From [Phialemoniopsis] sp. UDSM-2020 (Eukaryota > Ascomycota > Sordariomycetes > Thyridiales > Thyridiaceae): a DNA stretch of 64,000 nucleotides. The stretch spans positions 1,727,501 to 1,791,500 of the forward strand of contig JAEILZ010000009.1 of NCBI GenBank assembly GCA_018873225.1. The letters run 5' to 3'. A program made the translations under genes and the position numbers. Numbering within the stretch: position 1 is the stretch's first letter; every line of letters starts with the position of its first letter. Positions 55,201 to 64,000 of the stretch are shown piece after piece. The notes beneath the pieces were generated by a model, which saw only the letters and a list, made by a program, of their open reading frames with translations, was not told the origin of the DNA and searched no databases.

Positions 55201-58049
55201 GGAGGAGATGGCCAAGTACAATGGCAAGACCGGAAGCCCTGGAGCACTGGCAGCCATCCGTGGTCAGGTTTTCGATCTGGCCGCAATTGCCAAAATTCAC
55301 TATCCGAGGTACCTTCCCGAGAAGTCTATTCTTCAGTTTGGTGGTCTCGACATTACCGGTCTCTTCCCTGTTCAGGTCTCGGACCTTTGCGAGGGCGCTG
55401 GCGACAGCCCCATCAACCCTGAAGTCACCCTGGACTTCAAGCCCGTTAACGTAACCGGCCAGTCGCCCAACCTGGTTAGCAACATTGATGCGAACGCCCA
55501 CTACCATGACTTCAGATACGTCACTGATGACCATCGATTCGATTGGTTCTCCGAGCAGATGATGATACTCCGGTCCAACTACAAGAAGGGCACTGTCGGC
55601 TACTCGGACAAGACCGTCTCCAAGATGGCGAGCAAGAAATCCATGGCTATTCTCAACGGTCGCGTCTATGACTTGTCAAACTACATTCTCGGTGGCCGGC
55701 AGTTGATCGCACCGCCTGGCCAGGAAGCCACTGGTAGTGAGTCTGACAAGGACTTCATGAACCAGCTTGTCGTCGACCTCTTTCAGCAGAAGGCCGGGCA
55801 GGATGTTACCAAGTACTGGGACGCGCTCGCCATTGGCACCGAGATGAAGGGAAAGATGCAGTTGTGTCTAGACAACCTCTTCTACGTCGGCGATGTGGAT
55901 ACCCGAAACTCGGTTCGCTGTCAATTTGCCAGCTATTTTATTCTCGCTGTTTCCATTCTCTTGTGTTCCGTCATCGGCTTCAAGTTCTTCGCCGCCCTTC
56001 AGTTCGGCAGCAAGAACATGCCCGAGAATCTAGACAAATTCGTCATGTGTCAGATTCCCGCCTACACCGAGGACGAAGATTCGCTCCGCCGAGCCATCGA
56101 CTCTGCTGCCCGTATGCGGTACGATGATAAGCGTAAACTGCTGGTCATTGTCTGCGACGGTATGATTATTGGTCAAGGCAACGACAGGCCTACCCCGAGA
56201 ATCGTTCTTGACATTCTCGGAGTGTCCGAGACTGTTGATCCGGAGCCGCTCAGCTTCGAGTCTCTCGGTGAGGGTTTGAAGCAACACAACATGGGCAAGG
56301 TCTATTCTGGTCTCTATGAAGTCCAAGGTCACATCGTCCCCTTCCTGGTTATCGTCAAGGTCGGTAAGCCGTCCGAGGTTTCTCGCCCTGGTAACCGAGG
56401 CAAGCGTGACTCGCAAATGATCATCATGCGCTTCCTGAACCGCGTCCACTACAACCTGGCCATGAGTCCCTTGGAGCTCGAAATATACCACCAGATCCGC
56501 AATATCATTGGTGTCAACCCTACCTTTTACGAGTTCATGCTGCAAATCGACGCTGATACTATTGTCGCCCCTGACTCGGCCACGCGCATGGTCGCTGCGT
56601 TCCTGGACGATACCCGCATCATCGCTCTGTGTGGTGAGACTGCTCTGACCAACGGAAGATCATCGATCGTCACCATGATTCAAGTCTACGAGTACTACAT
56701 CTCGCACAACCTCGCCAAGGCTTTCGAATCTCTCTTCGGTTCCGTCACTTGTCTTCCCGGTTGTTTCTCCATGTACCGCATCCGCGCAGCTGAGACCGGC
56801 AAGCCCCTCTTCGTCTCTCGTGAGGTTGTCGAGGCTTACTCTACCATCCGCGTCGATACTCTGCATATGAAGAACCTCCTCCATCTAGGAGAGGACAGAT
56901 ATCTGACTACGCTGCTTCTCAAGTTCCACAACAAGTACCGGACCAAGTACATCTTCAGTGCCCACGCCTGGACCATCGCACCCGACTCCTGGGCCGTCTT
57001 CCTCTCACAACGTCGTCGATGGATCAACTCTACGGTGCACAACCTGATGGAGCTTATCCCCATGGCCCAGCTCTGTGGTTTCTGTTGTTTCTCTATGCGC
57101 TTCGTCGTCTTCATCGATCTCCTGTCCACGGTTATCCAGCCCGTGACCATCGCCTTCATCGTCTACCTCATTGTACGCATGGTGCAGAACACGTCGTACA
57201 TCCCCGTTACCGCCTTCATTATGCTTGCTGCCATCTACGGTCTCCAGGCTATTATCTTTATCCTCCGTCGCAAGTGGGAGATGATTGGCTGGATGATTCT
57301 GTACATTCTCGCCATTCCCGTCTACTCATTTGCTCTCCCGCTGTACTCATTCTGGCACATGGACGACTTCAACTGGGGTAACACGCGTGTGGTAGCTGGT
57401 GAAAAGGGCAAGAAGGTCGTCATCTCGGACGAGGGCAAGTTCGACCCGAGCTCGATCCCGCGCAAGAAGTGGGAGGAGTACCAGGCCGAGCTGTGGGACG
57501 CCCAGACGTCCCGCGGCGACGACGCCCGCTCCGAGGTCTCGGGCTACTCGTACGCGACCAAGGCCGGCCCGCACGTCGGTGTCTCCGAGTACGGCTTCCC
57601 GGCTTCGAGGCCCGGCAGCACGGCCGGCTTCAACCCGTACGAGAGCAGCCGGACGCCCCCCGTCCCGGGCATCCCCCACAACGCGAGCCGCATGAGCTTC
57701 GCCAACATGAGCGATATGCCCGGCGGGAACAACCGCATGAGCCAGTTCGGCGGCAGCCAGTTCTTTGGCGGCAGCGAGATGGAGCTAGCCAACCTGGCGG
57801 GCATGCCGAGCGACGACGCGCTGCTGGCCGAGATCCGCGAGATCCTGCGCACGGCGGACCTGATGACGGTGACCAAGAAGGGCATCAAGCAGGAGCTCGA
57901 GAGGCGGTTCGGCGTGTCGCTCGACGCCAGGAGGGCGTATATCAACAGTGGTATGTTTCAATTGTCTTTGCTCTTGTGTTTGAAAAAAATGATTGCTAAC
58001 AAGTTTTGTCTCATTAGCTACCGAAGCGTTACTGTCTGGCCAGTTGTAG
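52298..58049 (+). CDS. Class V chitin synthase with myosin motor-like domain
   Basis: Three exons: 52298-52605, 52669-57950 and 58018-58049; introns of 63 nt (GTATGT, GCTAAC branch, TTCAAG) and 67 nt (GTATGT, GCTAAC, CATTAG); 1873 residues. The myosin-like domain (about 1-750) keeps Walker [10 protein letters not shown] at 104-112. Membrane segments at about 876-895 and 915-937 flank the same [10 protein letters not shown] loop as in the neighbour. A b5-like region (about 950-1010) and the GT2 catalytic domain (about 1230-1730) follow, with QRRRW at 1550-1554. A DEK-type domain closes it, completed by the last 11-codon exon (ending LLSGQL). Orthologues (CsmA, ChsV) localise with actin to hyphal tips and septa and are needed for polarised growth and, in pathogens, virulence. 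Confidence 0.96.
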
Positions 58050-58684
58050 AGAACAACCTCGTCAACTTGGGGAATTTCTTTGTCCTTTCAAAATCATATG
58101 AATGACATGATGCCGAAACTTCCATACACAAAACAACTTTTCTTACAAACATTTAATAAATCAGAGCGAGCATCTTTCCGGGAGTGTCAGGAGGGTCCTG
58201 TGGAAAGACTGTTTCTTCATGTACATCTTGGGGCAAAGTCAAGCATTAATAATGGGTTATCTCTCTGGTGGTTTTGTCAAAAAAGAAGCATATCGTATGA
58301 GATCGGTGTGGACTCTCATTTCCAGGATGTGCCATCACGGGAGTTGGATAGCTTGTTTTGCATTTCTCATGTACGGTCGTTCTTTGACAAACCTAGTACT
58401 ACTATCCACGATAACTAGCTATCGTAGGCTATATAAATCAGAGCACGAAGCGTTCGTTATGTTCACGCTGATGGTCTTGGCTTTTGTGGACGCAAACTTT
58501 GTGAGAGTGAAATTGCACACTGGTTGAGCCTATATATCAAGGAAGCACAAACTTTATGAAAACACATTTCCTCATAGATGACAAACGCGTACTATAATAA
58601 GAATAACCACTTTACGGAAAGGAGATTACTAGTTCGCACAACACAATAGTCCCCCGGATTCCTTCTCCCCACTTCCCCTCTACT
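58050..58684. other. Convergent 3' region
   Basis: 635 bases, AT-rich, between the class V chitin synthase and glutathione transferase stop codons. No gene is seen. Confidence 0.4.
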
Positions 58685-60272
58685 TTACTTGCGCGCGGCC
58701 TTGACAGCGGGAACCTCGTCGTCGAGCGGCAGGATGTCGGGCAAGGGCCCAACGGGTGTGATGCTAAAGGGGTTGATCTGGGTGTGGCTGCGGGTGTAGT
58801 GGTTCTTGATGTGGACAAAGTTTGTCGTCTCGCGGAAGGCGGGCACGTTCCAGTAGAGCTCGCGCATCCAGCGGTGCAGGTGCGGGTAGCCGGAACGGAC
58901 GTCGCGAATGTTGCACTTGAAGTGCTGCACGTAGACAGGCTGTGTTCGTGAAGAGATTGGTCAGTGACACTGGTAGAGCGGAGACTTTTCTCGGATGTAG
59001 CCATGGCTAGTGGACAAAAGTGATGCGATAACCGGGTTCTTGGTATGAACTACGGAGCGGAATATGGCTTCCTGCGTTGCCGTTGCATATGTGTTGTGCG
59101 CTAAAGGGACGGCGAGGTGCAGGTGTTGCACGGAGAGTGTGTTCCAAGGGGAAGAAAAGAGAAGTATGGAGAGTGTAAATGGGTTTACTTACATCGAAGC
59201 GAATCATAGTCACGAAGCTGCAGAGGACAAAGTCAGCGGGACAGTACATAGCTTTTCTAGTTTCCGAAGCCACAAGGGAACTTACAGCCTGACATCAACT
59301 TCAGTGATGTCCTTGCCGAACCAATAGGGTCCGTCCTCGGCCTTGCGGGAGGCAAGGTGGGCCTCGGCCCTGTCGAGAGCCTCGAAGAGGGCCTTGACAT
59401 TGCGCTCGTAGGCGTCCTGAGTGGTGGCGAAGCCGGACTTGTAGACGCCGTTGTTGATTTTGTCGTAGACCCACTCGTGTGTCTCGTCAATGTCCTTACG
59501 GAGGGCCTCCGGGTAGAGCACGATCTTGCGGTACTTCTCATCGACAAGGTCGTCAAACTTCAATATTGAGGGTTAGCAGCGAATGAACCGGAGTAGAGGT
59601 TGCTCGGCTTACCTCAGTCCCCAACATGCGGAGGATCTCGCTGCTCTCATTGCTCACAATGGTCTTCTGGACCTTGTCGTAGAGCACGGGAACAGTGAAG
59701 CGGCCCTCGTAGTTGGGCTCGGACTCAAAGTAGATGTCCCGTAGGTGAGTGAACTTCTCGTGGCCCTCGATGGGGTCAGGGATGACGTTCTCGCCATCCT
59801 TATTGCTCTCATCAGCAGAGACAAAGCTCCAACCTATTGTACCAAGTCAGCCACTGTGTGAAGGAGAGGTTTCAAGTGAGTAGCAGTAAGCGAGGTCCTA
59901 CCTTTCTGGCCAAGGTGCCAGTGCACAGAGGAGAAGGTGATGATATCCTCGAGGCCCTTGAGCTTCCTGGCAATCAGGGTGCGGTTGGCCTACCAGGATG
60001 CCGTGTAAGTCAGTCTTTTCGAGATAATACAAATCCAGGAGGGCGGTGTAACGTACCCAAGGGCAGGCATAGCTGACATAGAGATGATATCTGCCCTTCT
60101 CTGCAGGAAACTCGGCTCCCTTCTCCTTGGAGACCCAGTTGCGAAAGGAACTGACCTGACGCTTGAACTCACCCGTCTTGTCGTCCGTCTTGACCCAGTC
60201 GGTGATTCTCTTTCCGTTGGGTGCCTTGTCAATGAGGATGGAGGTCAGCGAGCTGTCTTTGACAATAGGCAT
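58685..60272 (-). CDS. Omega-class glutathione transferase / glutathionyl-hydroquinone reductase (ECM4/GTO type)
   Basis: Six exons: 60057-60272, 59902-59989, 59613-59833, 59286-59557, 59193-59217 (25 nt) and 58685-58939; introns of 67, 68, 55, 68 and 253 nt with standard ends. 358 residues against 370 in yeast Ecm4. The thioredoxin-like half carries the catalytic cysteine in CPWANR (C70; the first intron falls right after CPW). Family segments [29 protein letters not shown] and the C-terminal [16 protein letters not shown] with [10 protein letters not shown] all match. These enzymes remove glutathione from S-glutathionyl quinones and other thiol adducts. The window also shows a possible upstream coding exon (60557-60826) in frame by splicing, which would add a mitochondrial leader. 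Confidence 0.92.
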
Positions 60273-60402
60273 CTTTGAGTGACTGTAAAGGGGGGCTTCA
60301 GGGGATTCAGGTGGGATATGATGTGTGCTCGCTGCCTGTCTATTCGTGTCTTGAAGCTTGGGGAGATGTAATATCTTGAAACAACTCGAGCCCAAATACA
60401 GA

Positions 60403-60412
60403 CTTATATATA
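60403..60412 (-). promoter_or_regulatory. TATA-like element of the glutathione transferase gene
   Basis: TATATATAAG on the minus strand, 131 bases before the ATG at 60272. The distance is suitable for a core promoter of the short, cytosolic form. Confidence 0.45.
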
Positions 60413-60556
60413 CAAGCAAAGCAGGGACACGATGAGCTAGACACTGGGCGTAGCAGACCGTGAATCACGGCGTCGAGAGCATTATCATACAGGGGCAGGA
60501 ATAGTCGAGGGGGAGACAACAAGAAACAACACCACCACGGGCGGCACGGAGCTTAC

Positions 60557-60826
60557 CTCCGACATGATGAAGTGACGAACAGATCCCGGTAGATGGGGAG
60601 ACGCAGAGGCGAAGGGGCTAAGAGGAGCTGAGGGTAGCAGTGGTGTGTCCCGTGCGGCGGGCGATCTTATAGTCGATATTGATATTGATATCGGAGATGC
60701 TAAGATGAGGTGGACGGGCGAGGGCTGGCGCTTGGCTGTGATGGGCGATGGACGGCGAGGTGCGAACGCGAACCTGGTAGCTGGAACGGTACGTGGGAGT
60801 GGGCTGGTGAGACGAGCAAGGGTCAT
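60557..60826 (-). other. Possible alternative first coding exon (mitochondrial leader) of the glutathione transferase
   Basis: ATG 60826-60824 opens 90 codons ending at a GAG before a GTAAGC donor. Splicing to an AAAG acceptor directly before the ATG at 60272 keeps frame. The encoded leader starts MTLARLTSPLPRTVPATR and has no acidic residue in about the first 55 positions. The acceptor is weak, and a better one (TTTACAG, ten bases upstream of it) would break the frame. Speculative. Confidence 0.3.
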
Positions 60827-60919
60827 GAGATGCAACGAGGCGGCTCAGGACAGGAGTTGTCCAGGAGATTGAGGGGTATTATATGTGTGTGATGGCTGTG
60901 ATGGGTGTTATATGGATGT

Positions 60920-60963
60920 GTGTATGTATGTATGTATGTATGTATGTATGTATGTATGTATGT
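60920..60963. repeat. Tetranucleotide microsatellite (TATG)n
   Basis: About eleven near-perfect TATG units, followed by a few degenerate TGTG/CGTG units. Simple repeat, likely polymorphic between strains. Confidence 0.95.
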
Positions 60964-62753
60964 GTGCGTGCGTGTGGACGGATGTATATGGTTCTGCTGC
61001 AACTGCGGGGAGAATACAAGACGCAATAGAGCAATCACTCATTGATTCAATTGGAGATGCCGTAATTCTTAGTACGACATTGGAAAGCTAAAGCCAAAAG
61101 CTACTTGGATTAGTGTGGTGTAGTAGAGTCTCTGCTGGATAAAGTGCATGTAATGAGTGAACTGACTAATGCCCTCGCAGGAAAATGCCATTCTTCGTGT
61201 TAATGTTAGTGATGCGCATCATTAGTCACTCACTACAAATCATTCATAGTACTTATATGTACTCTACTCGGTTCTCCACCAGACTCGGAGCTTGTCCCTT
61301 CCCCCCACCATGACGATGAACGAGACTCTGGGAAGGTACATGGGCCCCTCCTACCACGGGCTTGGACATCTCTTTTCGTTGTGAATATCTCACCAGTTGT
61401 TGAGACAGCATTTCTCTTTTGGATTTGCAACAAAAAGCCCTCGTTGCAAGCTGTAACGGGAAACTGTGACGTAGTTACAGCCTCTAGACCAGGAAGGAGC
61501 TCCTGTGGATCCGTCTCTTGACTTCAATCGAAATCAATACCTGCAAGTGCTACTGACGACGAGGAACTTTACAACAGCAACAATTCTTCTTCGAGACCAG
61601 ACCATCGTCAACTGCCATCATCTTTCCCGCCAAGGCACGCAAACATCAGGTGGCTTTCAGGACACATCTCCCGCCGCCCTACTTGCCGGCCGCGTTCTTT
61701 GCTTTTTCTCTCTGCCTGCCTGCTCGTCTCTAAATATGTTTGCCGGCGTGATAGTCGAGTGACGCATCAGTGCTATTGCAGCTTCAATGTCACCCTCTGC
61801 CCTCCTTTCCCCTCCTGCCGTGCAATCATTCGATTGTTTGTCAGGTTTGCGCGACCCTTAACGCCCTGTTATGCATGAAGACCGCCACGAAGACCCCTGT
61901 CACAGAGCACGACTGCAGATCCAAGACGCCGAGTACCGGGTTACGGGCTGCCCAACGCCAGGCCAAGTCGAACCTGGTCTTTCTCGAATTCGGAGCCGAA
62001 TGGACATGGCCTGATGGCTTCGATTAGCGAAAGCTTCTTGGCCATCCCGGCGTATAGATAAGCCTCTCATTGGGTTGCTGGCTCGCTCATCCATCCTGGT
62101 CCATCAGCCACCTACTTCCCGTCCCAGGAATCTCCCCATGGGCTTGCGACTAAAACGAGCTGACAGAATGACAAGTTGAAACTGCAGGAACAAGCCCAAA
62201 TAAGCTTGTTTCCAAAAGCCTCTGACTGACGGGCTGTCCCGCAGTCTGGACTCGTGGCTCTTGAACAGCCCATCTTCACCTTCCAGCTGGGCCCTTTTTG
62301 CAGCCACCGCCCAATAGCCTTCACAGAAGAAGCAAGTTTCAGAGCCAACAATCCCCGGGAGTGAGGGAACCCGGTCCTTGTCCTCCACACAATGGCCCTG
62401 CCTATGCGCCTGCATGGCTGCACAAGGCATATAGGCAAGGGGTGGCCTCCCTCGTGAGAGGCCCGCCGGTCTTGCTCTGCACGTGGTCCTATACGTTGCA
62501 CAACCTTGAACTAGACGTTGGGACGCTCGAAATCATGTGCTCTCGGCCCGTCCCCCATGCTTTCGGTTCGCGGCACTTGGGGCAGGAGGAGGGTATATTT
62601 GGAACCAGCAGGGGTTCACTCCTTGTTCCCTCCCTTCGTCTATCCAAACCCATCCAGTCGTACATGCAATGTCTATCTGATACCTGCACAACCGACCTCG
62701 AGAGAATCAAGTTTATTTTCGCTCGTCCCTGATCCTTGCTCAAAATCCGACAT

Positions 62754-64000
62754 CTATGCACCATCTCCAAACTCGCTGATCACACTCTTGGGGTTGGTGT
62801 ACTCGCCCACGCTGACAAAGGGCATGTCGAGTTTGAAGTTGTCTGGTCCGCCCACTTTGAGGCCCTTCTCCGTCTTCCACAGCGGATGCGCCGGCATCGC
62901 GATCACATTGACCCTGAGCCCGTAACGCAGCTCCTGCGACCCTATCGCCTCACCGTCTTGGCCGAGGATCGAGATGAGGTCAGGCACCGTACACACGACC
63001 TCCCGACCTTCGGCCGACCCTTCCTCGTCTGTAAAGGCCGCATACAGGTACTCGTTCTGGAAGGGGATATACATGTGCTGCGCCCTCGGGTTGCTGGACG
63101 TCAGGGGCGCAACGTTGCCAGCCCCAGCACCCTCGCGCTCGTCGCTGCTGAGCGGAGCGATGAGTACGCTGCCCATGGTGTAGCCGCGCCCAATGTCGCG
63201 CTGGACGTCGACGATCTTGCCCGTGAAGAGCAGCTTGCCCGGGTTAATGTCGAACTAGAAGGAGATGTAGCCAGTGATTAGCAAGGAGAACCCGAAGAGG
63301 ATGCCTCGTGCGTCTTTCTGACAAGGGGATCCCGGACTTACGATGGCGTCAACGTAGCTCGTCTTGTTCTTACGTGCCATATGCACTGCACGCCCCAAAT
63401 ACCAGGCTTGAGAGACGGTGTTGGGTACGGCCAACTCCTTGATCACGTTGCCGGGCAAAGGACGCGCGCAGACGGCGCAACTCAGGCCTAGCTCGACTGC
63501 CGTTGTGCGGAGCATCGTCTCGATGCGGGCTGGGGACTCGCCATTCTGTAGATCGAACCTATCAGCTTACTATGGTTTTCCTTCCTATAGCATTGGCGTG
63601 CTATATGATGTTGGCAAGGTGACTTACCATGACGACCGAGCAGTTATCTCTTCCGTCCGCCAAGACCACCGGGCAGATCGGTTGGTCGTAGACGTACATC
63701 GTAGCTGCGAGGGAGCCCTATATGTCAGTATACTAGTCATCATTGTGCGAGTTAGAGGTCACATACTGTGATACATGGTGGGATAAGCCCTGCCCATACC
63801 ATCCGCGTCGACAACGGGGATATCGTACTTGACACTTGTTGGGAATGCACTCAGGCCGTTCTGTCCACCACTGCCATCCTTGTCAGTGACAGTCCCTATT
63901 CTGCAATAACAGCCCTCACTAAGTAAGCATGGGACAACACATACATCTCATCCGACACGATCCCAGCCACGGTCGCGATGCCCATGATCTTGGTCAGCGT
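62754..64000 (-). CDS. DUF917 domain protein, C-terminal part (5' end beyond the right edge)
   Basis: Exons read from the edge: 63945-64000 (continuing outside), 63767-63870, 63628-63704, 63342-63545 and 62754-63254. Introns of 74, 62, 82 and 87 nt have GTATGT or GTAAGT donors. The acceptor at 63705 (CTCGCAG) was preferred to one at 63718 because only it keeps frame. Family features are IATVAGIVSDEIGGQNGL, YDIPVVDADGMGRAYP, a VVLADGRDNCSVV stretch, and the C-terminal RYGLRVNVIAMPAHPLW with SVGEYTNPKSV. DUF917 (PF06032) proteins include S-methyl thiohydantoin desulfurase and are often fused behind a hydantoinase/oxoprolinase A module. Whether that module is present lies outside the window. Confidence 0.85.

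Larger units (their letters stand above)
60273..62753. other. Intergenic region upstream of the glutathione transferase, 2.5 kb
   Basis: Contains a TATA-like element (60403-60412), a possible alternative first exon (60557-60826), a TATG microsatellite (60920-60963) and otherwise no recognisable gene up to the DUF917 stop. Open frames at 61505-62430 look random. Confidence 0.45.

Noticed and set aside
60920..60963. Short regular repeats as a CRISPR-like array
   Set aside because: Four-base units without spacers; a simple microsatellite in a eukaryotic genome.

Overview
The window comes from the nuclear genome of a filamentous ascomycete (Pezizomycotina, most likely Sordariomycetes). Genes lie on both strands without operons. 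Coding sequence favours C or G at third positions. Introns are short (about 48-90 nt), start GTAAGT/GTATGT/GTACGT, often show a CTRAC-like branch site, and end in YAG. The gene content includes a head-to-head class VII / class V chitin synthase pair, a NACHT-WD40 NLR-like protein, a SET3-type PHD-SET protein and an Och1-like GT32 enzyme. I see no tRNA, rRNA, CRISPR array or intact transposon. Exon boundaries below were read by hand from splice signals and reading-frame continuity.

Left part (1-18 kb): two unrecognised minus-strand genes at the edge, an unrecognised 0.86-kDa-scale (about 864-residue) disordered protein, the nuclear rim protein NUR1, V-ATPase subunit F (VMA7), an NPC2-like ML-domain lipid transfer protein, a GT32 mannosyltransferase, a membrane acyltransferase-3 protein, and the nucleoporin SEH1.

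Middle (18-42 kb): a 1597-residue NACHT-WD40 protein with a PF17100-type N-terminus, ALG7 (first step of dolichol-linked N-glycan synthesis), the PHD-SET protein SET3, a 4.6-kb gene-poor gap, D-xylose reductase with a candidate XlnR site, the ribosome-biogenesis GTPase BMS1, a tiny four-exon PBI2-type protease inhibitor, and a mitochondrial 2-oxoacid dehydrogenase kinase.

Right part (42-64 kb): the class VII chitin synthase (1801 aa, myosin-like domain without P-loop) and the class V chitin synthase (1873 aa, intact P-loop) diverge from a shared 3.7-kb upstream region. After them come an ECM4-type omega glutathione transferase with a possible mitochondrial alternative first exon, a TATG microsatellite, and the 3' part of a DUF917 gene that leaves the window.

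Working themes: cell wall and glycosylation (two chitin synthases, ALG7, GT32), nuclear envelope (NUR1, SEH1), and core metabolism (xylose reductase, 2-oxoacid dehydrogenase kinase, V-ATPase). The most interesting items are the NLR-like gene, the chitin synthase pair with a shared intron at the P-loop site, the putative dual-targeted glutathione transferase, and the two in-frame ORFs at the left edge. None of these is shown here to be a new system.
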